Positions 9,967 to 20,704 of a stretch of DNA of 64,000 nt are shown piece after piece; within the stretch, counting starts at the first letter, position 1; every line of letters begins with the position of its first letter. A program made the translations under genes and the position numbers. The stretch is from Ophioderma brevispina. Lineage: Eukaryota > Echinodermata > Ophiuroidea > Amphilepidida > Ophiodermatidae. The stretch covers positions 62,001-126,000 of the forward strand of contig JAMKCH010079300.1 in assembly GCA_023653785.1 (NCBI GenBank), written 5' to 3'. The notes under the pieces are model-generated. The model did not search any database, was not told the origin of the DNA, and saw only the letters and a list, made by a program, of their open reading frames with translations.

Positions 9967-10087
9967 TTTCGAATTGTACCGTGCATCAAAAGCGGAGTGA
10001 ATATGTCTGGTTTGGTACGATATTGTTGGCCATCTATCTCTTCCTCAGCAATGTTCTCCTGCTCAATCTTCTCATTGCAATGTTCAA
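9967..10087 (+). CDS. Locus A exon: TRPM channel, outer pore and S6
   Basis: The acceptor is TTTTCTTTCCAG ending at 9966 and the donor is GTAAGC at 10088. It reads FSNCTVHQKRSEY then VWFGTILLAIYLFLSNVLLL and NLLIAMF(N). The second half is an unmistakable TRPM S6 (L-x-x-x-Y-L-x-x-x-N-x-L-L-x-N-L-L-I-A-x-F-N). The first half is the outer pore loop. With the 5570 exon the stretch from FGE to S6 is short and contains a single cysteine, where TRPM2/4/5/8 usually have a cysteine pair. The exon ends in phase 2 and the next exon supplies the last base of N. Confidence 0.95.
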
Positions 10088-10680
10088 GTAAGCTAACTGT
10101 TTTTCTCAGCCAGGTAACATTATAGATAAATTTAATACAATACCATTCGTAAAAATTGCTTTTCGTTATTTGATGACATTCTGATTATTATGAATCTTTG
10201 TTCACGCTCATTAAAAACAATGCCTAAAACGGTGGCAGAAAAGTTACTCTCTTTTGACCATCGTCTAATATACTCTTATATCATTAAAAAATGTTAAATG
10301 AAAATACTGCATGACTGCCTGCCCAATGCGAGAGATTGTATTTTTACGGGGCTTGCCTTGTTTAGAGTAGGTGATAGGTTATTCCAGACTCCTTATAGAA
10401 TGCTTATTTGATTAGTGGCCTAAATTTTGTATATTTGAAGAAAAATCCCCTCCTCGGACCCTGAGTGAGTGGTAGTGGAAGTGCGACTCACGGGAAACCA
10501 TTCGCAGTGCGAGTATTATGGGTATGGATGAATTGTGCAAATCATCGTGAGAAGTCATTTTCATTTAAAAAAGTATCTGGTGGAAGGCCGTCTAATTAAA
10601 AAATCGCAAATGTAATTCATGGAACTTATACTTTTAAGACACGTCTAAACTGAATTGTAACATTAATAATTTCATTCCAG

Positions 10681-10913
10681 CTATACATTTAATGCCGTGC
10701 AAGCAAACACAGATGTGTATTGGAAGTATCAACGATACAAGCTCATTAATGAGTACTACAAAAGGCCACCTCTTCCGCCGCCATTCATCATCATAAGCCA
10801 TGTATATTTATTTGGTATTGGATTGTTTAAGAGCATACTCAAAGTGTGTCTGAAGTGTCGCAAGTCGACGTACTGTTCTTGTTGCCGAGAAAGGCGCGTA
10901 TTTGACCCGGACT
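10681..10913 (+). CDS. Locus A exon: TRPM channel, TRP domain
   Basis: The acceptor is TTTCATTCCAG ending at 10680 and the donor is GTGAGT at 10914. It encodes [20 protein letters not shown] then [20 protein letters not shown], followed by a cysteine-rich stretch ([17 protein letters not shown]). W-K-Y-Q-R-Y with the R-P-x-L-P-P-P-x-I-I-x-S-H box is the TRPM TRP helix and the following re-entrant segment, which couple the gate to the cytoplasmic domains. Seven cysteines in about 20 residues after the box are unusual and may be a metal site or palmitoylation cluster; that is speculation. Confidence 0.96.
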
Positions 10914-11752
10914 GTGAGTCATTTTTTATTAGTTTGTTACTTACTCAAATGTGAAATATATAAAACGCTCTTGCAACTTAACCAGCAGTTGCTGCATCGT
11001 ATCAATTCGTTGAGACATCTTGTGCAGTGTTGCGGTGCATTATACTATAATATTTTAAACCTCAAATGGAATCGCACATAAAACAGGTGCTTTGACAATT
11101 AATTCTTTTACCATAAATCGATAAGTAAAAGATGACTCTTCCTTGATCAGAATGTTGAAGTTAATTGATAGATAGGCTTGTGTGCGGTCATGGCAACCCA
11201 GTGCAACAGCAAAACTTCAGTGTTTGAAAGTCTTATGCGAATAGACGGTTCGCGTATAATCCGAACTGCATCTTGAAAATGACCGCGTATCCGGGTACTT
11301 TTGGTCATCGAGTAAACGGCGCAGGTTTTGAGTTTGTACAGTTGAGCAAAAGTACTTGGATAACCGTCGCATTTGTCGCATGGAAGATGCATTTGGGGAT
11401 GTGCACACATTTGTCAGGATTGGCCACTATTTCTATGCTATTTGGAGGATATATACGAATTACGGGACTTTGATTTGACAACATTGTTTCATATGCAACA
11501 TTTACTAGTAACTTTTTTTGTGGTTGACGTCCCAATTCAGGTCTTGATTTTAGATATACTCAAAAATGTGAAATCCACTTGGGAAAGGTATTATGAAGTA
11601 AAAACTTTGATATTTTGTTTTTGATAAAATTATATAGTCTTGGAAATTTCCAAATATATGGACATGATATTTATCTACTGCAACATTTAGATTCTTATAA
11701 GGAAATATTTGCACAATTTGTTTTTAAACAATATATTGTGGATTTGTTGCTT

Positions 11753-12000
11753 AAAGAGACACAAGGACACCATTGTTTGCATATTTGAAATGCTTACCAA
11801 TGTATCATATCTGAAGTAAAATAGCCAAATACGCCGCCGTTATGTAAAGATCATTTAAAATGATGATTTATAATTTTAAAAATCAAATCATTTTTTTCTA
11901 TGGGAACGATTACGATGCATACAAGTTCAAAACATAGTCTACGTTTTTCTTTTTTTACTTGTTTGTCCAATTAATGAGCTCATTTGCATATTTTTCTAAT
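11753..12000 (+). mobile_element. Short repeat starting TTAAAGAGACA (copy 1)
   Basis: From TTAAAGAGACACAAGG the sequence runs through TGCTTACCAATGTAT, AATACGCCG, TCTATGGGAACGATTACGAT and TTGTTTGTCCAAT. The same words in the same order appear on the minus strand at 20415-20697. Its first bases equal those of the TTAA-flanked elements at 13324 and 45863, so the three may be related. It is intronic in Locus A and non-coding. Confidence 0.55.
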
Positions 12001-12228
12001 AACAAAAAGATGAACCTTGACAAGAACGCATGGTCCGATTTTGATGACATTTGTTATGTGGTGGACACAAGTATTATCCATACATGGTATATACCACATA
12101 TTAAAGAGCTGAATATACTGTTGCGAAAAATGGAATAATTCCGACAAATAAATCATTGGTGTAGCAAAAGAGATGTCGCTATTTTAACATACCCTTCACT
12201 TTCCTTTCGTTCATATTTTATGTAACAG

Positions 12229-12364
12229 TTCCATCATCGCTCACGCAAGCTAGCATGAATGAGATGACAATATGGGAATCCGTCAAAGGAGAAGACTATC
12301 TGGCAAAAGAACAGGAGAGACAACATCAAGATGTGAATAAGAAACTCAAAAACACCGACCGCAG
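12229..12364 (+). CDS. Locus A exon: TRPM C-terminal helical region
   Basis: The acceptor is TTTTATGTAACAG ending at 12228 and the donor is GTAAAT at 12365. Joined in phase it reads FPSSLTQASMNEMTIWESVK then GEDYLAKEQERQQHQDVNKK and LKNTDRR. In TRPM channels the stretch after the TRP domain carries an acidic W/F-E-x-x-x-x-x-Y-L motif followed by a long helix leading to the tetramer-forming coiled coil. The charged helix seen here fits that position. There is no enzyme-like motif. Confidence 0.85.
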
Positions 12365-12492
12365 GTAAATAACACGTAACTGATAATTGGTTTAGAGAAA
12401 CTAATCGATGTGCGATATTCCATTAATTATAAAAGGGCAAAACAAAAGAGAAAAACAAAATTAACAAGGCATATTGTTTTGTTTTCAAACAG

Positions 12493-12556
12493 AATTAATG
12501 AACTTTCGGAACATATGACAAAGATGGTCGAAGATATGAGCACAGTTCATGAACAG
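12493..12556 (+). CDS. Locus A exon: coiled-coil segment
   Basis: A small 64-base exon between TTTTCAAACAG (ends 12492) and GTATGT (12557). It encodes INELSEHMTKMVEDMSTVHE and Q. Together with the end of the previous exon and the start of the next (LESIQSLLLE), the I/L/M/V residues recur at a and d positions of heptads. That is the layout of the TRPM C-terminal coiled coil, the tetramerisation helix. The phase is 2 in and 0 out, consistent with both neighbours. Confidence 0.85.
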
Positions 12557-13323
12557 GTATGTTACCTCATTACCTATAACGCATCAAAGTAAGGACAACA
12601 ATATTTGTAAAATGCTTCTTCCCCAACAGACAGGCTTAAAATTTATTTCTCTGATTAGCGCTAACAGAAATCCCCTAGATATGAAGTGTATTTAGATGTG
12701 AGAGTCAAAGATCATCAGAGTTATTTAGAGAAATGTAGCACTCCAAAAATGCGTCAAATATTATTCTCTTCAAATTGAAGTCGATTTTATAACATAGTGG
12801 TCACCTTCGCATATAAGACATCATCTGGTAGTACGGAACCGTATGTGCACATATTAGAAATGACTCATCGTTTAGAGGTCATTTTGAACGGATTTAAAAT
12901 CTTCCACAAATCTGAAATACTTTTGTGACCTCCGTCTGAAGTATTTCTCTGAGGTGTTTAAAATTGAGTCAAACGATAATCTGGGAAAATCACGAAGTTC
13001 TTATTTCCTTAAAAATATACCGTATGCCTTAAATATTTTTCTCCAATATTGCATTTTTTTCGTGCATCCTGAAGAACAGTTGTGACTACGTTTTTTTATG
13101 ATTAGCTTATTCTTTTGCTATGAGACCTATAATATACATTTGACGATTTTTGTCATATCTCCATAACCATACGTTATAGATAGTACAAACTATATCTTTT
13201 TTCTAATCCTTTTAACAAGACGAACACTTTGGTTACCTTTTCACATCAAGCCAAGCATTTTTAATCTCTGACCCTTGTATTATGTATTTACCACCACACT
13301 TTCTCAAGGGGCACCCTTGTTAA

Positions 13324-13857
13324 AGAGACACTGGCACATTTGAAAAATAGTGCGCCCTCAAGATTTTTCGAAATTGATATTTTTTGCATGCTTGTATAGC
13401 TTTTATATACATTAGCACACACCTGGAATGATTAAGACCAAATCAGCGTCCTAATGGGTAAAGAGAACGATTTTATAATTAATGTCGCCGACCACATTAA
13501 TTCAGCAGACGATGGAAATGGCGTTTAACACAAGAAAACGCACGCCGTATATGGATGTTTCCCACGGCATGCATCCTGGTTGACCGGGCTGTGACCTTTG
13601 TGGTATTACTATCATTAAGGACGAGTCTCTGTTTGAGATATATGTAATATACACATTTGTTGATTAAAGTTATGAAAAACTTAAAAGTTAGCCTACAAAT
13701 TACATGGATGTCTTTAACCTCTTATTAACGCCCCTCTCTATTTTTCAGTATGTTATTTTTATTTGTAAAATGTATCTCTATTCTTCCAATGGTCCACGCT
13801 ATCATTTGAGAGCAAATTGAAGAATTTTCATATTTTGTGAAAATGTGCCAGTGCCGC
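13324..13857. mobile_element. TTAA-flanked MITE, CACTGGCACATTT family, copy 1
   Basis: Starts AGAGACACTGGCACATTTG after TTAA (13320-13323). It ends with the inverted AAATGTGCCAGTGCCGCT at 13857, followed by TTTC, a decayed TTAA. It matches 45863-46391 along its whole length (534 versus 529 bases). TTAA duplications are characteristic of piggyBac-type transposition; no transposase is encoded. It sits in the last intron of Locus A. Confidence 0.8.
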
Positions 13858-13899
13858 TTTTCAGCTATCTTGTAATTTCTCTGGACAAGAAATTAACCG

Positions 13900-14145
13900 C
13901 TTGGTTGTCCCGATTTACCCATGCGATATTTGGGAAGCTGGTCCCGGCTGCGATGGTTATCTCGATGTATGTTTGCTGATAAGGGAAAGCGCTGATCCCG
14001 ATCTGCTGCATCCCTTGAAATGATGCTAAATGGTTAATGGTATGGTTGGGCCACAGTGATCAGCGACCATTTGTGAAAGCACTTAGAGGCCAATAGCATA
14101 AGGCGCTATATAAATCTCTGCTATTATTATTATTATTATTACTCA
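13900..14145 (+). repeat. Short interspersed repeat with GCGCTATATAAAT-(ATT)n tail
   Basis: The block ends AAGGCGCTATATAAATCTC followed by seven ATT units (14124-14142), a tail style common to short interspersed repeats of marine invertebrates. The body has no recognisable tRNA A/B boxes. It lies just upstream of the last exon of Locus A. Confidence 0.4.
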
Positions 14146-14385
14146 TTAACCGTCATAGAAGACAAATCCACTGAGAAATGAAGTTATGCTCCCCACGGTC
14201 ACGGAATTGCTCCTGATGACCCAACTAATAATATCTGTAATCTGTCGGTGGTGCTTTGTGTTAAATTCGAATGCGTTTCTACGCCACTGGACTGTTTTGA
14301 TTCTGAGTCCCTCGCAACAAGTCTCCTCATAATTAATGCCTAATGACGAATGACCAATGTGCTTGAATTTTGTTTTTTTAACTAG

Positions 14386-14694
14386 CTGGAGAGCATACAA
14401 TCACTTCTATTGGAAACTGGGTCCGCCGAGGATGGTTCTGAAGGCTCGCTCGACGACATTCCGGATGCCGCCACATTGGCTTTGTATGAAAAAGCTGCAG
14501 GGCGGCCTATCTCTCGTTTTTTGTCCGCGTCCAGAAAAAAAGGCAAGAAATGTAGTACAACGTCAATGTCTCTCTTTGGATGTTCCCCACCGGTAGAATT
14601 CCCACGTTTTAACATGAAAATGCGTCTTGTATATTTATCATCAAGAACACGGTTATTTGCCAAAATTCGAGAACTAAACACATTCGACAGATAA
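14386..14694 (+). CDS. Locus A terminal exon: TRPM C-terminal tail and stop
   Basis: The acceptor is TTTTTTTAACTAG ending at 14385. The frame is phase 0 after the coiled-coil exon. It reads LESIQSLLLETGSAEDGSEG, then SLDDIPDAATLALYEKAAGR, then a basic tail, with TAA at 14692-14694. The start completes the coiled coil. The remainder is acidic then basic and looks disordered. It has neither the NUDT9-H domain of TRPM2 nor the alpha-kinase of TRPM6/7, so the protein seems to be a channel-only TRPM. An internal donor leading to a further exon cannot be excluded, because the last 60 residues resemble nothing I know. No canonical AATAAA follows closely. Confidence 0.7.
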   Translation: MESIQSLLLETGSAEDGSEGSLDDIPDAATLALYEKAAGRPISRFLSASRKKGKKCSTTSMSLFGCSPPVEFPRFNMKMRLVYLSSRTRLFAKIRELNTFDR

Positions 14695-15119
14695 AGTATA
14701 AGGTAGCTAGCTATGGGTCCCCCGCCAGTTCTGTTGTGGCGAAGGGGGATATAGAATGCTCTTCGTCGCGTGCGGGGGTGTGTGTGTTGTGTGTGGCCCA
14801 CGTGATATCTTTGGATCTAAGCAGCGTGGGTGTCCATCTTCGCACTAATTTCTCGAGTACGCGTTGGCTGGACGAAGTGGGTCCATGTGTCATGGGTCAA
14901 AGGTCAAATCTGGCAAAAATGGGCTAAATTGCACAAACCTTGATGTTAAACACGATACTTTTTATCTAAGCAAGGTATGGGTGTCATCTTGAACATAGAT
15001 GTTTGCGGCAGTAGGCGCGGATGAGTTCGAGATGGGTCATGGTGGCATTGTTCCAAAGTGTCCAAAAATGGTCAAAAAATGGGTAAATTTGGGGTCAAAA
15101 ATGGATTAAATTGCTATAA

Positions 15120-15835
15120 GCCGTGGCATGTGGGAGGATGATGAAACTTGTGGGTTTGTTCAACATTCACCAGTTGGTCAAAAATTTGAAGGGCATTTCA
15201 AGGGCTGCGGGGAGCATTCAAGTCATGGATTTAAATGCTATGCCCTTTGTCAATTGGGGTAGGATGATAAAACTTGGGGGGTGTGGTCAAATCAGTGTCA
15301 CAAAATTTGAGGTCATTTCAAGGTCATGTGGGGGTGGGGTCATTCAAAGTCAAATTGGGATCACATTGCTATAACCCTTGTCAATGTGGTAGGATGAGAA
15401 CTTTGGTGGGTGTGGGCAGCATTTCATGCCAAAAAGATTGAAGGTCCATTTCAAGTCATGTGGGGCCTTCAAGTTCAAACCACAAGTAGGTTGTAGGAGA
15501 ATGAAACTTGGGTGGGTGTGGTCAGCATTCCAGTGCCAAAATTTGCAGGTTTTCAAAGGTCAGTGGGGTCATCCAAGATCAAATCACTAAGTATGTGTAG
15601 GATGATGACACTTGGTGGGTGTGGTCAACATTCACATGCCAAAATTTTGGTGGCCTTTTCAAGGTCATGTGGGGTCATCCAGGTCAAATCCATAACCATT
15701 GTAGTATGGGCAATGAAAACTGATGGGGTGTCAAGCATTCATGCCGAACATTTTGCGTCATTTCATGTCAGTAGGTCATCTAAGGTCAAATAACTACAAA
15801 TAGTTGTATGGTCAATGGTCTCACATTGATACCGT
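15120..15835 (+). repeat. Degenerate tandem minisatellite, about 120-bp unit
   Basis: About six diverged copies of a unit containing AGGATGATGAAACTTG, GGGTGTGGTCAACATTC, CAAAATTTG and AAGGTCATGTGGGGTCAT. Related single words (GGTCAAAAATGG) begin as early as 14900. Open frames across it are not conserved between units, so it is non-coding. The repeated AAGGTCA words resemble nuclear-receptor half-sites, but that is probably incidental to amplification. Confidence 0.75.
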
Positions 15836-16205
15836 CAAATGCAACCTGCTATGGCAGCAGCCTCCAGTGGTTTTGAGAACGCACTTATTTTCATCACAAT
15901 TCTCCCTTGATCTTTAAAATTATATTTCCCTCCTCCCTTACTATCGCTACGTGGCGGACCTTTGTGGTTCCGAGAACGCCTTGTTATTCTGCCGACTTGC
16001 CAATAGTAAACGACTTAGGTATATTTTAAATTTTGAGAATTGTGAGACACATGTATATGTTTGTTTTGTTTGATATCAGTTCACTTACAGTTCAAAATGC
16101 ATTTCTTCATAATATTGATGACGCCTCAATCGGAGTGGTAAAAACCTCAAAATGAATTAAAATAGATAAGCTGTACAAAATGCGAACCGCAAGTCGATTT
16201 CGATA

Positions 16206-16725
16206 ATTTGATGCCCCCCCCCCCCCATGAGAGAGTGTCCTTGGTACCATGTCAACCGTGACCTTATGGACGAGGCCATTGGGGTACAGTGTTGAAACAA
16301 ATTATGCATACAGCACTCAATGGAGAACACGATAGCTAGATGAGCGTTTGGACACTCAGTCACAAGGACATTGTATTTCTTGACACCGGTGTTACGAAAC
16401 TGAGTGTCCTCCATGAGAGTGTCCTAGCTGCCATGCCAACATATACGGAATAAACCGTGACCTTGTAGACGAGGCTTAGGTATAGTACTGAATGATGCGT
16501 GTAGTAAACAATGGAGAACACAATATTTAGGCCACTACATCGCATGACAGATTTAAGAAAAAAAGTATACATTACCTACCTTGCATGTTCTATACGGAAG
16601 AAACCATGACCTTGTAGACGATGCTATTGGGTTTCGTGTGGCAAGAAATGATGTGTGCAGTAATCAATAGAGAACACAGTAGACAGGTAACCCGTGGAAT
16701 ACTACATCATCAGACCTGTCACAGA
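16206..16725 (+). mobile_element. Three head-to-tail copies of the CCGGTGT element
   Basis: CATGAGAGAGTGTCC at 16227, GAAACTGAGTGTCCTCCATG near 16395 and a more diverged copy from about 16590 each continue with GGAATAAACCGTGACCTTG (or a variant), GACGAGGC and CAATGGAGAACAC. The end of the first copy and the start of the second overlap in ACACCGGTGT (16383-16392), so the copies share or abut their termini. Single full-length copies are at 27074-27278 (minus) and 57388-57570 (plus). A poly-C run at 16206-16218 replaces the left end of the first copy. Confidence 0.75.
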
Positions 16726-16868
16726 ATTTGAAGAATGCAAATATAGAAGTTTAGAAGACAGGTGGTTATATTATTACTGAGAGACAATAAGTGGCCAGTG
16801 TCCAAATAGTGTTAACTCGTTCAAACTTGTATTACCTTAACCCATAAACATGTTTACCTAATTATTCA

Positions 16869-17066
16869 ATAGACCCTATGCAATACCATGTCACACCTGG
16901 CGATTAACATAAAACCTCCCTTGCTCAACAGCAGAAATGCCAAGAGTATAATAGATCACCTGTACAACTTGAGCATCTCTGGAATTCAATAACAGGTGGA
17001 TGCATTGTAGTCATGTAATGTGGCTCACTGACCCTACAGCATGGCTGGCTATTGCATAGGGTCTAT
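16869..17066. mobile_element. MITE with ATAGACCCTATGCAAT termini
   Basis: ATAGACCCTATGCAAT at 16869-16884 is matched by the exact inverted ATTGCATAGGGTCTAT at 17051-17066 (198 bases). The right end carries ATGGCTGGCTATTG, which also occurs at the right end of the 59204-59396 element, so the two are related. It is non-coding. Confidence 0.7.
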
Positions 17067-17388
17067 AACACGGATGTATTATTGGGTTAGCAACAACGAA
17101 TAATATAACGTTTATTGATCCCGTAGAGTGCGCAGGTCACGAGAATCAGCACAATTTATTTTGAGAGGCAATGTAGTGAACCATCAACAAAAAAGAAGGT
17201 ATACAAGAATCATAAGTGTATCTTTTACTTATTCAGTCAAAACTTAAAGGTAGACTTAGTGATTTTAACACCGTCGTTGGTTTTAATGGTGTAAATGATA
17301 GCCTCAAAAGCTTGATGCAAGTGTTAGTTGATTCTGATAGGTACTATTGGATATTGAAACAGTTTGTTATCATTATACCTTAACTAGG

Positions 17389-17572
17389 GAGTGGTCGTTA
17401 TTTACGTTTCCATTCAAAAAATCGCACCCCTCCCGATTTTATGAATTTTGTCCTTGTAAAAGTTCATGTTCCTCTCTCGATGAAAATTTCCATGTTCCTC
17501 CACGCTCACAAATAGAATTCGAATTCCTCCTCAAATCCTCCATTCCTCCGGGTGCAAATAATGACCCGCTCT
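17389..17572. mobile_element. MITE with GAGYGGTCRTTATTTA termini, copy 1
   Basis: Begins GAGTGGTCGTTATTTACG and ends AAATAATGACCCGCTC. The second copy is at 23927-24106 (GAGCGGTCATTATTTATG ... TAAATAATGATCCCTC). About 180 bases each. The internal sequence is diverged but shares CATTCAAAAA and CGCATTCC-like words. The open frame covering this copy is not shared by the other copy. Confidence 0.6.
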
Positions 17573-18484
17573 TATTTGAGGTACTGAATGATACAGGGTT
17601 ATGGTTAGGCTTATGTTGAGGCTTATGTTAATCTGTGTATATTTTGTGTACTTTTTTAGGAATCTGAGCACAGTCATTTGTTTAGGTAAAAATACGGGAA
17701 GTCATACATGAATATGATATCCACCTTGGAATTCAAGTACCCCCTACCCCGGAGGGCTGTCTCGGAGATTTCAAAATCTCGGGACCTCTTCCCTCGTCCG
17801 TTACTCATACACAAAAATCTTCAGCTCCAATGGTTTTGGAATAATAAAATATTGCTTTATAACGTATACAAAAATTTGAATTTTTCGTCAAAATTTCGCT
17901 TTTACGTGTTAAGCCAATGGCGACGACTAAATATGGGATTTCTTGGCCGCCACCAACTTGATAATGTTAGAAAATTGAGGGGGCCATCAGGAAATCTCTG
18001 AGTCGGCCTTTACACGCAATGGGGGAAATTATTGTGAATACCGTAACAATCAATTGTGAGAAGTTCGTTTTAAACATAATTTAGGATTACCGAAGTAAAA
18101 CTCTGTCCGTCTCTGATCCGTCCCCACGTTGTCCCGTCAATCCGTCAATATTTAGACCTGCTCTAGGTGTACCACGCGTGTTTGATAAACATAAGTTTAA
18201 TTCGCTGATAACCCTGATATTTTAGTCATAGACAACCACTGTCAACATTTGGTAAAATGACCGACAACTAATTGTTTTATGACAATTAGGTCAATGACTG
18301 CCAGTTCCATGTTGCCTCATTTGCTTATCATTGATTTCATTCTTTTTACAAGTTGAGTCAAATTGGTGTAAAATGGGGCACCCATGGAGAAAATAATAGT
18401 TTAGGGACAGTCATGTTTCCCACCTATAAACTTACGCAAATAGGCAGCCATACGGGGCAGGTGGAGTGTGTCAACGGACAACTA

Positions 18485-19000
18485 CTCTCTAAATGTAAAA
18501 AGAGTGGAAAAACGAGTGAATCTTAATTCATTCGAAAAAGAGTGTAACCACTCAAATATAGTTGCATATGTTGGTTAATCCACTCCAAAAAGAGAGAAAT
18601 CACTGAACTTTCACTCCAAAAAGAGTGAAAAGAGAGTGAGAGTGAACACCACTCTAAATGTCTTCATTTAACTCTTTAAAGAATGGACATTCACTCGTTT
18701 GAAGTGAACGTCACTCCTTTTTGAGTGCACATTTCACTATTTTACTCGTTCTACTAAATATTCACTCAAAAAGGAGTAAAGTTCACTTCAAACGAGTGAA
18801 TGTCCACTCTTTAAAGAGGTAAATGGGGGACAACACATTTTAGAGTGGTGTTCATTTTCACCCTTTTTGGAGTGAACGTTTAGTGATTTCTCTCTTTTGG
18901 AGTGGATTAACCAACACATGCAACTATTTTTAGTGGTTTACACTTTTTTTCGAGTGAATTAAGATTCACTCGTTTTTTCACTCTTTTTACATTTAGAGAG
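18485..19000. mobile_element. Near-complete 516-bp palindrome flanked by TA
   Basis: CTCTCTAAATGTAAAAAGAG at 18485 pairs with the inverted CTTTTTACATTTAGAGAG ending at 19000, and pairing continues through to the middle near 18745. Flanking dinucleotides are TA on both sides (18483-18484, 19001-19002), as for Tc1/mariner-type insertion. The arms are rich in ACTC/GAGT words (CACTCGTTTGAAGTGAAC and its complement). There is no transposase. A (GATT/GATC)n microsatellite follows directly at 19008-19048. Confidence 0.85.
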
Positions 19001-19402
19001 TATACATTTGATTGATTGATCGATCGATCGATTGATTGATTGATTGATGTTTATTCAGTACTCAGTATATGATAAATGAAATTTAAATTGTAAAATACAT
19101 GTACATGTATATACAAATACAATGAATCACATTAAGATTATTACACAAGCATTAACATTATTGTATCCAAGTATTGCACTATGCAGGGGATTAAAATGTG
19201 ATTATTTGTCAAATATAACCAGACTGATTACCAAGGATAGTCCAAAAGATCAAAAGCTTAATTCTATTGGGGACCTTTAATAGGTCCTATTGTTGAATTC
19301 CAAGAGATACCCAAATTGTACTTGTGATTTATTATTCTCTTGGTATTTGTACCGTTGGTCAGGGAAGATTTTTAATGTTAATCGTCCAGTATGGCGTCGT
19401 AT

Positions 19403-19556
19403 AGGTTGGTACATTTACTGCACCCACTTTGTCTGCTCCCAGTTGAATTCAGCAGCCTTGACGGAATAAAGTGCACGTGATACTGTACTTTATTCCGTCA
19501 AGGCTGCTGAATTCAAATGGGAGCAGACAAAGTGGGTGCAGTAAATGTACCAACCC
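19403..19556. mobile_element. Palindromic MITE with 9-bp TSD GCGTCGTAT
   Basis: GGTTGGTACATTTACTGCAC at 19404 pairs almost perfectly with the inverted sequence ending CCAACC at 19555, leaving a loop of about 14 bases. The core is ACGGAATAAAGT/ACTTTATTCCGT. The flanks are GCGTCGTAT at 19394-19402 and 19557-19565, exact. The size (154 bases) and core agree with the elements at 21193, 32610 and 55657. Confidence 0.9.
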
Positions 19557-20414
19557 GCGTCGTATTGCATTGCGTCTGATTGAAACTGCAATTGATCGGA
19601 ATAGCTCGGAATATGCAATTAATTAACACCAGCTCCATGAAAAGTTTAGCGAGGTTTGTTTGTCCAGATTTAAAAGAATTTATAACAAGAGTGGAACCGT
19701 TGACATTTTAATGTAGTTTTCATATGAATTAGCAGTTAAGCAGTTTTTCTTTTTTCTGGTCTAAACCGTCATTTCTGGAAGTATTTACACGTATTGCTTT
19801 GTATTACAATTTAGGCGGTACGTGTAATTGTATGTGAAATGAGTGGAATTTGTTTGATCGATCCATTCTACATTTCAAGTACAATCACACGCCTCGTGCA
19901 TGACATCTAAACTGCTTATCCATGTCTGACAGTAATCTACGTCATAGCCCCTGCTTAATTACTTTATTCTCTTCAAGATCAATTAGATGTTAGAATTTGT
20001 TTAGCAAAAGAGTAATTACTTTAAATTTACAGGAGAGAAATTTGCTGGGCCAGAAATTTGCATAATGGTCCCTTTCAAAGTTTGAGCACGAGTGACTGTA
20101 TGAGGTTTTATGTTTAGCTACGGTGGCGAAAACAGGTGCAAACAAAATCCTTCCCCACACTTCCCTCAAATGAGATGAGGAAAAGTATACCGTGTTAGCC
20201 ATTGGAAAATGTGTTGTGTGATGCTCCAAATAAAATTGTTGCCTGCCCTCCCCAAAGCGAAAACGTCTGTTTGCGCTATTTGTTTAAACCTATATGATTT
20301 TGCACTTACTGCTATTGCATTATGGGTAATACTTCTAGTGACAGGAGATTGTTTTAGGATACGAATTTCTCTCAAATTTCACTGGATCAGTTGTAGACCA
20401 CCTACCGAGAACGT

Positions 20415-20697
20415 TTCGAAGGTTTATTGGACAAACAGGTGCAAAAGAAAACCACAAACCTTGTTTTGAACTTGCCTGCTATCGTAATCGTTTCCCATAG
20501 AAAACCATGCTTTGACTTTCTGTCGTGCACGACAGAAACTACTAAATCATCATCTTATTACATAAAGACGGCGTATTCGGCTTATTCACTTCAGGTATGA
20601 TCTAATACATTGGTAAGCATTCCAAATATGTAAAAAACCGGGGTTCGAGAAAAATTGGGGGCGCTTCTTCCTGGAAATCTCCTCATGTCTCTTTAAA
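20415..20697 (-). mobile_element. Short repeat starting TTAAAGAGACA (copy 2)
   Basis: This is the reverse complement of the 11753-12000 repeat. Shared words include TTAAAGAGACATGAGG, TGCTTACCAATGTATT, AATACGCCG, TCTATGGGAAACGATTACG and TGTTTGTCCAATAA. It is non-coding. It carries a small perfect hairpin, TTTCTGTCGTGCACGACAGAAA, near 20517-20538. Confidence 0.55.
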
Positions 20698-20704
20698 ATG
20701 GATG

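Noticed and set aside
14382..14801. 139-codon minus-strand frame
   Set aside because: Antisense shadow of the last exon of Locus A; no recognisable domain.
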